The notes under the pieces: model-generated
Databases searched by the model: none
What the model saw: only the letters and a program-made list of their open reading frames with translations
Told to the model about the DNA's origin: nothing
Shown: piece by piece, positions 43,552-54,497 of the stretch
Numbering within the stretch: the first letter of the stretch is position 1
Layout of the letters: each line of letters begins with the position of its first letter
Position numbers and translations under genes: made by a program
Assembly (NCBI GenBank): GCA_015492245.1
Contig: WGFM01000033.1
Location: 1 to 64,000 of the forward strand
Length of the DNA: 64,000 nt
Source of the DNA: Deltaproteobacteria bacterium
GTDB lineage: Bacteria; Desulfobacterota; GWC2-55-46; DRQE01
Reading direction: 5' to 3'

Positions 43552-45471
43552 ATGCTCGATTTTCTGAGAAGAAAGAAGAGGTCCTTCGTCATACTCCTCA
43601 TATTCTTTGCCATAATAGTGGTCTTCATCTTCTGGGGTGTCGGACCAACCCCACAGCAGGGCTCCGAAAACCAGGTGGTGGCAAGGGTCGACGGCATACC
43701 AATATATGGCAGCACCTACGAGGATGCCTACCGTAGAGAGCTCGAATACTACAAGAGGGCACTGGGGGAGAAGTTCTCACCCGAGGTGCTGGAGCGACTC
43801 AACCTGAGAGAGAGAACCATCAACGCCATAATAGATAGAATTCTTGTTCTCAAGGAGGCGGAACGCCAGGGTGTGGAGGTCTCACCAGAGGAGGTAAGAG
43901 AGCGCATATTCTCTACCTCCATATTCCAGCAGAACGGGGTGTTCAGCAAGGAACTCTACTTTGCAATCCTCCAGGCAAACCGTATAAAACCGGCAGAATA
44001 CGAAGACACTGTCAGGCAGGAACTCATGATAGAGAAGATGGCAGACTCTGTAACAAGGGATGTTACAGTAACCGACGAAGAGGTGTGGAAGAAGTTCCTT
44101 GTGGAGAACAGAAAGGTATCGCTGAACTACATTGTGGTCGAGAAGGAGGGGTTCAGAAAAGTGGTAAAACCCGATGAGGAGGCGCTCGGGAAGTTCTTCA
44201 AGGAGCATGGCTCAAACTACATGGTGCCACCGAAGGTCAGGGTTCTGTATGCATGGATAGACAAGGATGCACTCCTTGAAGAGGTAGAGCTGAAGGAAGA
44301 GGAAATCGAGGCCTACTATAAAAGACACATGAATGAATACAGGGTGCCTGCAAGGGTCAGGGCACGCCATATACTCATAAGGCCCGACTCCTCAACAGAA
44401 GACAAGGAGAAGGCATGGCAGGAGGCAAGAGAAAGGATAGAGAAGATACTCGAAAGGGTAGAGAAGGGCGAGGACTTCTCAGAGCTTGCAAAACGGTTCT
44501 CCCAGGACCCGGGCTCCGCACAGAAGGGAGGCGAGCTCGGCTGGTTCGAAGAGGGCATGATGGTAAAGGAGTTCGAACAGGCTGCCTTCAGCCTTGAAAA
44601 AGGAGAGGTAAGCCCCATCGTGAAGACCCAGTACGGCTTCCACATAATAAAGGTTGATGACAGAAAGCCAGGCAAGACCATATCCCTCAAGGAGGCCAGA
44701 GCGGAGATAGAGGAAAAACTCAAAAGAAGATACGCCATGAGGCTTGCGAGAAAGAGGATGGCAGAGTTCCACACACTGCTCAAGAAGACAGACAGCACCG
44801 ATGAGCTTGAAGAGCAGGCAAGAAGGTTCGGAATAACCGTTAAGGTTACAGACTACATGGACGCCCATGGTGGAGACGAAGAACTCCTGGGAAACAAAGA
44901 TCTCAAAGAGGCCGCCTTCACCCTACCTCGGGGGGGAGTGAGTGGAATAATAGATGCCGACAAGGGGTTCTACATACTCAAGGTTATCGACAGGGTCGAG
45001 GCGCACATGCCAGAGTTCGAAGAGGTGAAAGAGAAGGTCAGAGAGGACTACACAGAGTATATGGCCATGAAGCTTGCAGAGGAGAAGGCAGAGGAGATAC
45101 TTGAAAAGGCCATGGCAGGCGAGGATGTAAAAGAGCTTGCACTAAAAGAGGGGCTTAAGATGGGTAACACCGTGTTCTTCAGCATGCGAGACGGCGTAAT
45201 ACCAGACCTTGGCATCTTCGTTGCCCAGAGGCAGGCCATCTTTACACTCAAAGAGGAGCTGCCCTTATACCCAGAGGTGATAAGACACCAGGATGGGTTC
45301 TATGTATTCTGGCTCAGGTCCTCACAGGAGCCCTCGAAGGAGGCCTTCGAGAAGGTGAAAAAGAGGCTTCGTGATGCACTCCTTATGGAGAAACGAAGGG
45401 AAAGGTTCAGCCAGTGGATTTCGGAACTTCGTGAAAAGGCAGACATAGAGATAAGGGAGGAACTCCTTTAA
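43552..45471 (+). CDS. ppiD: Periplasmic folding chaperone/isomerase (PpiD/SurA-like)
   Basis: 639 residues from the ATG at 43552, 7 nt after AGGAGG; a TTG codon precedes it. An N-terminal membrane anchor ([19 protein letters not shown]), a SurA-type N-domain (about 35-200) and a parvulin domain (about 260-365: [38 protein letters not shown]) are clear. A long helical C-terminal part with a second, degenerate parvulin-like segment ([10 protein letters not shown]) follows. It helps fold exported proteins at the inner membrane. Divergent from mreB across a 190-nt gap. Confidence 0.92.
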   Translation: MLDFLRRKKRSFVILLIFFAIIVVFIFWGVGPTPQQGSENQVVARVDGIPIYGSTYEDAYRRELEYYKRALGEKFSPEVLERLNLRERTINAIIDRILVLKEAERQGVEVSPEEVRERIFSTSIFQQNGVFSKELYFAILQANRIKPAEYEDTVRQELMIEKMADSVTRDVTVTDEEVWKKFLVENRKVSLNYIVVEKEGFRKVVKPDEEALGKFFKEHGSNYMVPPKVRVLYAWIDKDALLEEVELKEEEIEAYYKRHMNEYRVPARVRARHILIRPDSSTEDKEKAWQEARERIEKILERVEKGEDFSELAKRFSQDPGSAQKGGELGWFEEGMMVKEFEQAAFSLEKGEVSPIVKTQYGFHIIKVDDRKPGKTISLKEARAEIEEKLKRRYAMRLARKRMAEFHTLLKKTDSTDELEEQARRFGITVKVTDYMDAHGGDEELLGNKDLKEAAFTLPRGGVSGIIDADKGFYILKVIDRVEAHMPEFEEVKEKVREDYTEYMAMKLAEEKAEEILEKAMAGEDVKELALKEGLKMGNTVFFSMRDGVIPDLGIFVAQRQAIFTLKEELPLYPEVIRHQDGFYVFWLRSSQEPSKEAFEKVKKRLRDALLMEKRRERFSQWISELREKADIEIREELL

Positions 45472-45484
45472 AAGGGGTAAACAG

Positions 45485-47218
45485 GTGCGTTTCACAAAGG
45501 CATTCATACCAACACTGAAGGAGAGCCCAGCCGATGCAGAGGTTGTGAGCCACCGCCTTATGATAAGGGCAGGGATGATAAGAAAGCTCGCCTCTGGTAT
45601 ATACGATCTGCTTCCCCTGGGGCTTAAGGCCATAAGGAGGGTTGAAACAATCGTGCGCGAGGAGATGGACAGGGCAGATGCCCAGGAGGTGCTTCTTCCA
45701 GTGGTGCTGCCTGCAGGGCTCTGGAAGGAAAGCGGCAGGTGGGAGCTCTACGGAAAGGAGCTTTTAAGGCTCAAAGACCGTGGGGACAGGGAGTTCTGCC
45801 TTGGTCCCACCCATGAAGAGGCCATAACGGACATGGTAAGGCGAGAGGTGCGCTCCTACAGGGACCTTCCGCTAAACCTCTACCAGATACAGATAAAGTT
45901 TCGTGATGAGATGAGGCCCCGCTTCGGCCTTATGAGGGCAAGAGAGTTCATAATGAAGGATGCCTACTCATTCCACGCAACAGACGAGTGTGCCGAGAGA
46001 GAATACGAAAACATGCGCCAGACCTACACCCGCATATTCCACAGATGCGGGCTCGAGTTCACCTGTGTGGAGGCAGAGACAGGCACCATAGGGGGCAGTT
46101 TCTCCCATGAGTTCATGGTGCTTGCAGACACAGGGGAGTCGAGCATAGTGGTATGCCAGGCCTGCGGATACAGCGCAAACACAGAGAGGGCAGAGATAGC
46201 ACCCCCCCGGACTCCACCAGCACCAGCTGAAAAGGGTGAGCCCCCAGGGGAGGTCCATACCCCGGGGAAAAAGGGTGTGGATGAGGTGGCAGCCTTTCTG
46301 GGGGTAAGCCCTGAACAGCTCATAAAGACCCTCATATTCACAACGGAGCAGGGCCCTGTGGCTGCCTGTGTGAGGGGCACAGAAGAGGTAAACCCGGAAA
46401 AACTCAAGAGGGCAGCAGGGGTGGAGACGGTAGAGCTTGCAGACGACAGAACCATAGAGGAGGCCACAGGGGGGGCTGCAGGGTTCAGCGGGCCTGTGGG
46501 GCTGCTCAAGGTACCTGTCATAGCAGACTACTCCGTTATGGACATGAAAGATGCCGTTACAGGGGCCAACAAAAGAGACTACCACCTTGTGGGTGTAACC
46601 CCCGGGGTGGACTTCAATCCCACCTACATGGACATAAGGGTTGCAAAAGGGGGGGACCCGTGCCCCCGTTGCTCTACGGCCATGATACTCAAAAGGGGTA
46701 TAGAGGTGGGGCATATATTCAAACTCGGTGTAAAGTACAGCGAGTCCATGGGCGCCCTGTTCATAGACGAGTCAGGCCGTGAGCGCCCCATAATAATGGG
46801 TTGCTATGGCATAGGCATAGGCAGAACCGTTGCAGCCTCTATAGAGCAGAACCACGATGAGGCAGGCATAATATGGCCTGCACCTTTAGCACCATACCAT
46901 GTACACCTTCTACCGGTAAACATGAACGACGAGAAGACCCGCAAAAAGGCAGACTCACTCTATGAGACCCTTCGGATGGAAGGCTACAGTGTGCTCTACG
47001 ACGACAGAGACATCGGGGCTGGTATAAAGTTCAAGGACGCGGATCTGCTCGGTATGCCCCTCAGACTCACCGTGAGCGGAAGAACCCTGAAGGAGGACTC
47101 TGTGGAGATAAGGAAGCGAAGGAGCGGAAGCCAGGAACTGGTACATCTGGATGAGGTCGTGGCCTTCCTGGAGAGATTCCTCAGGGGAGTAGAAGAGAGA
47201 CCATCCATGAACCCTTAA
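45485..47218 (+). CDS. proS: Prolyl-tRNA synthetase
   Basis: 577 residues from a GTG at 45485. Class II motifs: SGIYDLLPLGLKAIRRVE, LGPTHEEAITDMVRRE, FRDEMRPRFGLMRAREF and GCYGIGIGRTVAA. The bacterial editing insertion lies between motifs 2 and 3 (about 225-405). The anticodon-binding domain is at the C-terminus. It follows ppiD by 13 nt. Confidence 0.96.
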   Translation: MRFTKAFIPTLKESPADAEVVSHRLMIRAGMIRKLASGIYDLLPLGLKAIRRVETIVREEMDRADAQEVLLPVVLPAGLWKESGRWELYGKELLRLKDRGDREFCLGPTHEEAITDMVRREVRSYRDLPLNLYQIQIKFRDEMRPRFGLMRAREFIMKDAYSFHATDECAEREYENMRQTYTRIFHRCGLEFTCVEAETGTIGGSFSHEFMVLADTGESSIVVCQACGYSANTERAEIAPPRTPPAPAEKGEPPGEVHTPGKKGVDEVAAFLGVSPEQLIKTLIFTTEQGPVAACVRGTEEVNPEKLKRAAGVETVELADDRTIEEATGGAAGFSGPVGLLKVPVIADYSVMDMKDAVTGANKRDYHLVGVTPGVDFNPTYMDIRVAKGGDPCPRCSTAMILKRGIEVGHIFKLGVKYSESMGALFIDESGRERPIIMGCYGIGIGRTVAASIEQNHDEAGIIWPAPLAPYHVHLLPVNMNDEKTRKKADSLYETLRMEGYSVLYDDRDIGAGIKFKDADLLGMPLRLTVSGRTLKEDSVEIRKRRSGSQELVHLDEVVAFLERFLRGVEERPSMNP

Positions 47219-47234
47219 AAAAGGAGGCCTTGAG

Positions 47235-47723
47235 ATGGATGGCAGGCTCAATGTAATCTTCGGGTTCTGTTACCTTGTGTTCACCATAGTGCTTGGCCCC
47301 CTTGTGCTCGTGCCTCGTGCAGGCGAGAACCTTAAGGCCATGGGGGAGCTTGCCTCAAGGGCATCTTCCGTGCCACAGGATGAACTCCTCCATGGGGTGG
47401 TGGGCTATCTATCACAGATTTCGGACTCGCACTTTCTGGCAAGTGCTGTCCATGGCCATGGAAACCTTGAGGCAGTCCTGAACATAGTGGTTGGGCTTGC
47501 ACTCCTACAGCTCACACTCCCCAGTGTATATAAACTTGTTGCAGGCCTCCTCTTCCTTGTGGGTACCCTTTTGCATTCAGGGATGCTCTATCTGTACGGT
47601 GTGTTCGGTGTGGGCTGGGCAACCATGTTCACAAAGTTCGGTGCCATCTCTATTGTGGCAGGGGTGGTGCTCATGGCAGCCCTTTCTATCCTGGGGTTTC
47701 AGCGGAAAGAAGCCCATCGATGA
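47235..47723 (+). CDS. Four-helix membrane protein, unknown
   Basis: 162 residues with about four membrane helices (near 7-28, 75-98, 100-120, 130-155). The loop before helix 2 holds SDSHFLASAVHGHGNLEAVLN with several His, and HSGMLYLYG follows helix 3. I do not recognise the family. It sits 16 nt after proS and its 3' end overlaps the convergent TlpA-like gene by 38 nt. Confidence 0.6.
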   Translation: MDGRLNVIFGFCYLVFTIVLGPLVLVPRAGENLKAMGELASRASSVPQDELLHGVVGYLSQISDSHFLASAVHGHGNLEAVLNIVVGLALLQLTLPSVYKLVAGLLFLVGTLLHSGMLYLYGVFGVGWATMFTKFGAISIVAGVVLMAALSILGFQRKEAHR

Positions 47724-48225
47724 GGGATATGAAGCGAGGGGAGGTGAATTCAAGCCTCTCCTTCATACTTATGAAGGCCATGGTGCCTGCCTTGTCCACC
47801 ACAACCACCGTGGGTGTCCACAGGACCTTGTAGAGGCCTGCAAGGTAGGCACCATCGTCTCTTAAGATGCGGAATGTGTAGCCACCCTCCCTGAAGAAGT
47901 TTGTTATGGTGTATATGGAGCCTGAGTGTATGGTGTCCTCGTCTATGGTTATTATGGTGAGGGGTTTACCCTTATACATGGCCTCGAGCTCCTTGAGGGA
48001 TGGAAACATCTGTCTACACTCCTTGCAGCGGTACCTCCAGAAAAACAGAAGCACCACCCGCCCCCGCTCACCTTCGAGGTTGAACACCCTGCCATCCATG
48101 TCCGGATAGGCAAACTGTGGTGCCTTCTTGCCAACTGTTATGGAGCCAGAGCCAACAGGCTCACCCTCTCTTCCACAGCCTGGAAGGAGGGCGGCGAGTA
48201 TAAGAAGGATTGCAACAAGCCTCAT
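47686..48225 (-). CDS. TlpA-like thioredoxin-fold lipoprotein
   Basis: 179 residues. Lipoprotein signal ending LLPGC, then a thioredoxin fold: KKAPQFAYPDMDGRVFNLEG, VVLLFFWRYRCKECRQMFPS with the redox pair CKEC, and the cis-Pro stretch LWTPTVVVVDKAG. Likely a periplasmic thiol-disulfide enzyme, for example for cytochrome c or oxidative folding; substrate unknown. Confidence 0.85.
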   Translation of the reverse strand: MRLVAILLILAALLPGCGREGEPVGSGSITVGKKAPQFAYPDMDGRVFNLEGERGRVVLLFFWRYRCKECRQMFPSLKELEAMYKGKPLTIITIDEDTIHSGSIYTITNFFREGGYTFRILRDDGAYLAGLYKVLWTPTVVVVDKAGTMAFISMKERLEFTSPRFISLIDGLLSAETPG

Positions 48226-48342
48226 GGATATTACTATAACAGAGGTGCGGGTGGTCTTTCAAACCACATTTTTGGTTTGAAAAAAAAACCTCTATATGTT
48301 AGAAACACTTATTAAAACTCTGTGAAGAGGTGGAAACCCCTT

Positions 48343-50910
48343 ATGGAACCATATAATCCCCGGGGGATAGAGAAGAGATGGCAGGAAAGGTGGCAGAAAG
48401 AGGATGCCTTCAGTGTGGAGAGAGATGCCTCGAAGGAGAAGTTCTATCTACTCGAGATGTTTCCCTATCCATCTGGAAGGATACACATGGGCCATGTGAG
48501 GAACTACTCCATAGGCGATGTGCTCGCAAGATTTTTGAGGATGAGGGGCTACAATGTGCTCCATCCCATGGGCTGGGATGCATTCGGGCTGCCGGCAGAA
48601 AATGCCGCCATAAACCATGGCATACACCCGGCAAGATGGACCGAAGAGAACATAGCATACATGCGGACACAGCTCAAGCGGATGGGTTTCAGCTACGACT
48701 GGCACAGAGAGATTTCAACCTGCACGCCCCGGTACTACCGTTGGAACCAGTACCTGTTCCTCAAACTCTACGAGAAGGGGCTTGCCTACAGGAAGGAGTC
48801 CCTTGTGAACTGGTGTCCCTCCTGCTCAACCGTTCTTGCCAACGAGCAGACGGAAGAGGGCAGGTGCTGGCGGTGTGAGTCTGTGGTTGAAAAGAAGGTC
48901 CTCATGCAGTGGTTCCTAAAGATAACGGAGTATGCAGAAGAACTCCTTCAGGATACCTACAGGCTTTCGGGCTGGCCAGAGAAGGTCCTTGTAATGCAGC
49001 GTAACTGGATAGGCAAGAGCACAGGCGCAGAGGTGGACTTTCCTGTAAAGGACTCGGACAAGAAGATAAAGATATTCACCACAAGGCCCGATACCCTCTA
49101 CGGGGTTACATTCATGAGCCTTGCCCCTGAGCATCCACTGGCAGCAGAGCTTACAAGCCCTGAAAGAAGGGAAGAGGTGGAAGGGTTCATCAAACAGGTG
49201 AGTTCCCTTACCACCAGGGATCGTGAGGCCTCCTGTAAGGAGGGTGTGTTCACAGGCTCCTACTGTATAAACCCCCTTACGGGCGAGGCTGTGCCCATAT
49301 ATGTGGCAAACTTCGTGCTCATGGAGTACGGCACAGGGGCTGTAATGGCAGTGCCTGCCCATGACCAGCGCGATTTTGAGTTCGCACGCCAGTACGGGCT
49401 TCCCATAAAGGTCGTTATCCATCCCCCTGAGAGAGAGCTCAACCCCGATGGGATGGAAGAGGCATATACAGAGCCAGGGGTCATGAAAGACTCCGGGCCC
49501 TTTACAGGGCTTCCCAGTGAGGAGGCGAAAGAGAAGATAGTCGAGATGCTCGAAGAGCTTCGAATGGGCAAGAAGACTGTAAACTACAAGCTCAAGGACT
49601 GGGGTATATCCAGGCAGCGCTACTGGGGCTGCCCCATACCCATAGTATACTGCGAAGGGTGTGGCACAGTGCCCCTGCCATACCAGGAGCTTCCAGTCAT
49701 ACTGCCCCTCGATGTGAACCTTACAGGCAGGGGGCTGTCGCCCCTCAAAGGACACTCCTTTGTGAACACAACCTGCCCACGCTGTGGCAGGGATGCACAA
49801 AGAGAGACCGACACCATGGACACCTTTGTGGATTCATCCTGGTATTTTCTGCGTTTTACCTCACCACACACAGAGGACGCCCCCTTCAAGAGGGAGGATG
49901 CCAGCTACTGGATGCCCGTAGACCAGTACATAGGGGGCATAGAGCATGCGGTGCTCCACCTTCTCTATGCCAGGTTCTTCACAAAGGCCATGCGGGATAT
50001 GGGACTTGCCGATATAGATGAGCCTTTCAAGAACCTTCTTACACAGGGTATGGTCTGCAAAGAGACTAAAAGATGCCCTGAGTGTGGATACCTTTCGGAC
50101 GATGAGTGCCAGGATGGACGGTGTAAACACTGCGGAAGAGAGTATGCCACAGGGGCCGTGGAGAAGATGAGCAAATCGAAGAAGAACACCGTGGACCCTG
50201 ATTCCATAATAGAACGCTATGGGGCGGACACCACACGGCTCTTCACCCTCTTTGCAGCCCCACCAGAGAGAGACCTCGAGTGGAGTGAGGAAGGGGTCGA
50301 GGGTGGCTACAGATTCCTTAACAGGGTATGGCGCCTTGTTACAGAACACCTGCCCCTCATAAAGGATGTGGAACCCTACAGAGGCGGCGAGAGGCTCGAT
50401 GGCCCCCTTGAAGAGATACGCCACATGACCCACAGGACCATAAAGAAGGTGTCAGAGGATATGGAAAGGAGGTTCCACTTCAACACCGCCATAAGCGCCA
50501 TCATGGAGCTTGTAAATAGCCTCTATCTGTGGAATAGAGACAAAGAAGACGAACCTGCCAGAATGGTCCTTAAAGAGGCTTTGCAGACGGTGGTGGCCCT
50601 CCTTTCACCATTTGCCCCACACATCGCAGAGGAACTCTGGGAGAAGATGGGCAACACCACCCCACTCTACAGAACAGCCTGGCCCGAGTACGACCCCAAG
50701 GCAATAGAGAAAGAAGAGGTGCTCATAGTGGTGCAGATAGACGGAAAGGTCAGAGGCAAACTTACCGTGCCACGGGATGCAACCAGGGAGGATGTGGAAG
50801 AAAGGGCCCTTGGGGATGAGGCCATAGCACGATGGCTCGAAAAGAGGACCATAAGGAAGACCATATATGTTGAGGGAAGGATACTCAATATAGTAACGGC
50901 ACAGAGATGA
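48343..50910 (+). CDS. leuS: Leucyl-tRNA synthetase
   Basis: 855 residues from the ATG at 48343 ([17 protein letters not shown]), the family's standard start; a GTG at 48322 is in frame. The HIGH-type motif is [14 protein letters not shown], the KMSKS motif is [14 protein letters not shown], and the editing domain has [12 protein letters not shown]. Zinc-finger-type Cys pairs occur in CEGCGTV, CPRCGRD and CPECGYL. It overlaps lptE by 4 nt. Confidence 0.97.
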   Translation: MEPYNPRGIEKRWQERWQKEDAFSVERDASKEKFYLLEMFPYPSGRIHMGHVRNYSIGDVLARFLRMRGYNVLHPMGWDAFGLPAENAAINHGIHPARWTEENIAYMRTQLKRMGFSYDWHREISTCTPRYYRWNQYLFLKLYEKGLAYRKESLVNWCPSCSTVLANEQTEEGRCWRCESVVEKKVLMQWFLKITEYAEELLQDTYRLSGWPEKVLVMQRNWIGKSTGAEVDFPVKDSDKKIKIFTTRPDTLYGVTFMSLAPEHPLAAELTSPERREEVEGFIKQVSSLTTRDREASCKEGVFTGSYCINPLTGEAVPIYVANFVLMEYGTGAVMAVPAHDQRDFEFARQYGLPIKVVIHPPERELNPDGMEEAYTEPGVMKDSGPFTGLPSEEAKEKIVEMLEELRMGKKTVNYKLKDWGISRQRYWGCPIPIVYCEGCGTVPLPYQELPVILPLDVNLTGRGLSPLKGHSFVNTTCPRCGRDAQRETDTMDTFVDSSWYFLRFTSPHTEDAPFKREDASYWMPVDQYIGGIEHAVLHLLYARFFTKAMRDMGLADIDEPFKNLLTQGMVCKETKRCPECGYLSDDECQDGRCKHCGREYATGAVEKMSKSKKNTVDPDSIIERYGADTTRLFTLFAAPPERDLEWSEEGVEGGYRFLNRVWRLVTEHLPLIKDVEPYRGGERLDGPLEEIRHMTHRTIKKVSEDMERRFHFNTAISAIMELVNSLYLWNRDKEDEPARMVLKEALQTVVALLSPFAPHIAEELWEKMGNTTPLYRTAWPEYDPKAIEKEEVLIVVQIDGKVRGKLTVPRDATREDVEERALGDEAIARWLEKRTIRKTIYVEGRILNIVTAQR

Positions 50911-51419
50911 CAAAAAATATCAAGTTTATAGCCCTTCTTCTTGTATTTACACTGCTTTACGGGTGTGGTTACCATGTGGCAGGAAGGGGCACAAGGATAG
51001 CCGGTATAGAGAGGCTCGCCATACCGATCTTCAAGAACCTCACCCAGAAACCGGACATAGAGAGCATCATGACCACCGCCGTGGTGGACGAGTTCGTAAA
51101 CATCGTGCAGATAGTGGACCAGAAGGATGCCGATGCGGTGCTCCACGGAGTTATAAAGAGTTACAGGCTTGTGCCCATATCCTACAGCCAGCGCGATGTG
51201 GTCAATGAATACCGCCTGAAGGTGATCTTCCAGTTCGAGCTGAAGGGTGCGAAGGATGGCAGGACCATCTGGAAGGGCCTTATCCCTGACTACGAGGACT
51301 TCCAGATAGACACCGCAAGTGTAACCGAGACCAAGATAAAGGAGATAGACTCTTTCAGGAAGATGGCAAAGGACACGGCAAGGCTTCTAAGGGAGAGGAT
51401 ACTCGAAGAGGTCTATTAG
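50907..51419 (+). CDS. lptE: LPS-assembly lipoprotein LptE
   Basis: 170 residues; lipobox LLYGCGYH after a short signal, then [26 protein letters not shown], typical of LptE. It forms the plug of the LptD barrel that delivers LPS to the outer membrane. The leuS-lptE-holA order is common. Confidence 0.92.
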   Translation: MTKNIKFIALLLVFTLLYGCGYHVAGRGTRIAGIERLAIPIFKNLTQKPDIESIMTTAVVDEFVNIVQIVDQKDADAVLHGVIKSYRLVPISYSQRDVVNEYRLKVIFQFELKGAKDGRTIWKGLIPDYEDFQIDTASVTETKIKEIDSFRKMAKDTARLLRERILEEVY

Positions 51420-51420
51420 G

Positions 51421-52377
51421 ATGGCAGAGAGTCTCAAACCCATATACCTTCTCTATGGAGACCCCTCACTTGTAAGGGAGTTTAGAGAGAAGCTCAGAAA
51501 AGAGGCCCTGAACCCTGGCTATGAGTCCTTCAACTACCATGGCTACAGTGCCGCAGAGATGGATGCAGAAGAGGTGTTGCAGACAGCCCTTACACTGCCA
51601 GTTTTTGGTGGAAAGAGGGTTGTGGTGGTAAAGGACTGTCAGGAGATGAAAGACCGTGAGAGGGCGTTGTTTATAGAGTATGCCATGGCACCATCGGTGG
51701 ATACCTGCCTCGTTCTTCTCTATGGTGAGCAGAGGCCACAGGCAGGGGATAAGCTCTTTTCGGCACTTAGAGACAGGGGCTATGTTAAGGAGCTCAAATG
51801 CCCCAAAGGGAGGAGGCTTGAGGACTGGATAGTGCGGTATGTAAGAAAGGAGGGCAAGGATATAACCCCGCAGGCCGTCTCCCTCCTCATGGAGATGAAG
51901 GGAGATGCCCTTGGTGAACTCGGGGCGGAACTGGACAAACTCATACTCTATAAAGGAGGGGATGTTACAATAGAGAGGGACGATGTGGAGGAGTCTGCCC
52001 TCCAGACAGAAGGGGCCGGTGTGTTCCGGCTCATCGATACCATAGGAAGGAAGGACAGGGCAGAGGCCATGAGGATATTCACACTGTTGAAAGAGGAAGA
52101 GCCGCTCAAGGTTCTGGGTGCCCTTGCATGGTATGTGAGGCTTCTTGCAAGGTGCAGGGAGCTTATGGACGAGGGGCTGGCCCCGGAGAAGATAGCCTCG
52201 AGGCTCCGCATCCCCGGCTTCAGGGTGTCTGCATACATGCAGGCCGCAGGAAGGTTCTCACAGAGAAGGCTCTATGGGCTTCTGTTACTGCTCTCAGAGG
52301 CAGACCGCCTCCTTAAGGGCTCGCAGCAGAGACCCGTAAATATTATATTCAGGCTCATAATGGAGCTTTGCAAGTAG
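51421..52377 (+). CDS. holA: DNA polymerase III subunit delta
   Basis: 318 residues. PIYLLYGDPSLVREFREKL, LPVFGGKRVVVVKDC and a helical C-terminal domain ending QQRPVNIIFRLIMELCK match HolA, the clamp-loader subunit that opens the beta ring. It starts 1 nt after lptE. Confidence 0.93.
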   Translation: MAESLKPIYLLYGDPSLVREFREKLRKEALNPGYESFNYHGYSAAEMDAEEVLQTALTLPVFGGKRVVVVKDCQEMKDRERALFIEYAMAPSVDTCLVLLYGEQRPQAGDKLFSALRDRGYVKELKCPKGRRLEDWIVRYVRKEGKDITPQAVSLLMEMKGDALGELGAELDKLILYKGGDVTIERDDVEESALQTEGAGVFRLIDTIGRKDRAEAMRIFTLLKEEEPLKVLGALAWYVRLLARCRELMDEGLAPEKIASRLRIPGFRVSAYMQAAGRFSQRRLYGLLLLLSEADRLLKGSQQRPVNIIFRLIMELCK

Positions 52378-52397
52378 GTAAGCAGGGTGGCGAGTAG

Positions 52398-52670
52398 TTA
52401 TCTGTTCTGTAACATGGAGTTTACTGCCACTGTAAGGCGCGAGATTCTGCGCGATGCGTTGTTCCTGTGCAGAACCCCCTTCGTTACAGCCCTGTCAACC
52501 AGCCTTACAACTGCTCCGAGATGGGCCCTCGCCTCCTCGGGTTTGCCCTCTTCGATGGCTGTCCTCACCCTCTTTATGGCGGTCTTTATGGCGGATCTTA
52601 CGGCCTTGTTCCTGACTCTCCTCTTCTCACTCTGCCTCAGCCTCTTCAGTGCTGAACGATGGTTTGGCAA
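52398..52670 (-). CDS. rpsT: 30S ribosomal protein S20
   Basis: 90 residues, strongly basic: HRSALKRLRQSEKRRVRNKA, AVRSAIKTAIKRVRTAI and RLVDRAVTKGVLHRNNASRR are the S20 blocks. GGAGGTGG precedes the start. It is a single gene under its own strong promoter, facing holA. Confidence 0.97.
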   Translation of the reverse strand: MPNHRSALKRLRQSEKRRVRNKAVRSAIKTAIKRVRTAIEEGKPEEARAHLGAVVRLVDRAVTKGVLHRNNASRRISRLTVAVNSMLQNR

Positions 52671-52706
52671 TGTGGTCCACCTCCGTCAGAAAGATTTAAT
52701 TGAAAG

Positions 52707-52735
52707 ATGATATTCTTTTTTTCATCGGTTGTCAA
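52707..52735 (-). promoter_or_regulatory. Promoter of rpsT
   Basis: On the minus strand TTGACA (52730-52735), a 17-nt spacer and TATCAT (52707-52712), about 37 nt before the rpsT start. Confidence 0.75.
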
Positions 52736-52750
52736 GGGTTAACTAAAAAA

Positions 52751-54319
52751 ATGACGGAAAGAGGAAGGATAACGAGTGCGGCAACGAAGGTGGGTCTACT
52801 TACCTTTGCAAGCAGGGTGCTGGGCTATATAAGGGATGCTGCCATAGCATTCGTCTTCGGGGCGGGCCTTGCAAGTGATGCCTTCTTTGTTGCCTTCAGG
52901 ATTGCCAACCTCCTCAGGCGTCTTGTGGGCGAGGGAACCATAACCCATGCCTTTGTGCCCATCTTTACGGAGATAAGAGAGGTAAGGGGCACAGAGGAGG
53001 CCACACTCTTTGTAAGAAGGTTCTTTACCATCTTTTTCCTCATCCTCCTGGGGCTTGCAACACTGGGTATGGTCTTCTCAGGTAGCATTGTCTCCCTTCT
53101 TGCCCCTGGTTTCGAGGCCATCGGGGGCAAGTTCTCCCTTACGGTAGACCTTGCCCGTATCATGTTCCCCTATATGGTATTCATAGGGCTCATGGCGGCA
53201 AGCATGGGGGTGCTTAACTCCATGGGGCACTTTACCATGCCGGCCCTCTCACCTGTCTTTTTCAACCTCTCACTCATAGGGGCCACCTTCCTTGTTGCCT
53301 CCTTTCTTACGGAGCCTGCCTATGCCCTCGCCTATGGGGTGCTCCTTGGTGGGTTGCTCCAGTTCGGGGTGCAGCTACCGGTGCTCAGAAGATACGGCAT
53401 GGTTCCATATCCACCACTGTTCGAGCTTCGAGACCCCGAGCTTCGAAGGATATTCCGCCTTATAGCCCCTGCGGTGGTGAGCATTGGTATATACCAGCTC
53501 AACATATTCGTTACCATGAGGTTTGCCTCTCTCCTGTCAGAGGGAAGTGTCTCCTACCTTTACTACGCCTCAAGGCTTGTGGAGCTGCCCATAGGGGTCT
53601 TCGGTGTTGCCTTCACACAGGCAGCACTACCTGCCCTGTCGGGCCACATGGTGGGTAGAGAGCGAGAAGGGTTCCTATCTTCACTCTCGTTCAGCATAAG
53701 GATGGTCAACTTTGTAAATATTCCTGCCACGGTGGGGCTTGTGGTTCTTGCCACCCCACTTGTGGATACCCTCTTTGCAAGGGGCGAGTTCGGCCCCCGG
53801 GATACAGGGCTTACCGTGTATGCCCTGCTCTTCTATGCCATAGGTATCGTGCCCGTCTCTGTTGCAAGGCTTCTTGCAACGGCCTTTTACTCCATGAAGG
53901 ACAGCACAACCCCTGTTGTGGCAGGTGTGTTGAGCTTTGTCTCGAACATAGGGTTCTGCATGGTTCTCATAGGCCCGCTTTCACACGGCGGGCTTGCCCT
54001 TGCCACAACCCTTGCATCGGTTGTCAACCTTGTGGTGCTGGCAGCGTTTATCAGAAGGAGGCTCGGAAGGATGGGTATAAGAGATATGCTCGCCTCGGCC
54101 ATCAGGTCTTCTTCTGTAGCCCTTTTCATGGGGGCGGTGGTCTACCTTCTTGCTGCCCTCCTGTACACCCCTGAAAGCACACTGCCTGTAAAACTTGCAG
54201 TGCTCATCTTCCTGGTCCTTACAGGGGTGGGAGCGTATATAGGGGGAGCCTCCCTTATGAGAATGGAAGAGTTCGGACACCTCAAGGAGCTCACCAGAAA
54301 CAGAGGTTGCCGAAAATAA
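52751..54319 (+). CDS. murJ: Lipid II flippase MurJ
   Basis: 522 residues from the ATG at 52751 (MTERGRITSAATKVG); a TTG at 52700 extends the frame but would add an atypical tail. About fourteen membrane helices; SRVLGYIRDAAIAFVFGAG, DAFFVAFRIANLLRRLVGEG, and FYSMKDSTTPVVAGVLS are MurJ hallmarks with the conserved Arg residues. It flips lipid II across the inner membrane. Confidence 0.95.
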   Translation: MTERGRITSAATKVGLLTFASRVLGYIRDAAIAFVFGAGLASDAFFVAFRIANLLRRLVGEGTITHAFVPIFTEIREVRGTEEATLFVRRFFTIFFLILLGLATLGMVFSGSIVSLLAPGFEAIGGKFSLTVDLARIMFPYMVFIGLMAASMGVLNSMGHFTMPALSPVFFNLSLIGATFLVASFLTEPAYALAYGVLLGGLLQFGVQLPVLRRYGMVPYPPLFELRDPELRRIFRLIAPAVVSIGIYQLNIFVTMRFASLLSEGSVSYLYYASRLVELPIGVFGVAFTQAALPALSGHMVGREREGFLSSLSFSIRMVNFVNIPATVGLVVLATPLVDTLFARGEFGPRDTGLTVYALLFYAIGIVPVSVARLLATAFYSMKDSTTPVVAGVLSFVSNIGFCMVLIGPLSHGGLALATTLASVVNLVVLAAFIRRRLGRMGIRDMLASAIRSSSVALFMGAVVYLLAALLYTPESTLPVKLAVLIFLVLTGVGAYIGGASLMRMEEFGHLKELTRNRGCRK

Positions 54320-54356
54320 AGGACTTTCCTGTGTGTCAAATGAAAGTGTTCACATA

Positions 54357-54479
54357 ACAGTATAACTGTCTAATTTTTAAGGTAAAAATGGTGATTAAAT
54401 TTTGTGCAATGTTCGGAAGACCTTTGAAATACCATTCCACAGTTCTTTGCAGCGGTTGTATTTCAACAGGTTATCCACA
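54357..54479. other. AT-rich gap with a perfect DnaA-box match
   Basis: The 178-nt gap between murJ and mazG is AT-rich. It holds one exact DnaA-box consensus TTATCCACA (54471-54479) and a small inverted repeat ACAGT-ATA-ACTGT (54357-54369). A single box is not enough to call an origin. Confidence 0.3.
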
Positions 54480-54497
54480 GAAGGTGGGGAAATCTCT

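Noticed and set aside
48260-48279. Terminator after the TlpA-like gene or before leuS (CAAACC/GGTTTG hairpin)
   Set aside because: It is followed by A on the plus strand and lies upstream, not downstream, of the minus-strand gene, so it ends neither transcript.
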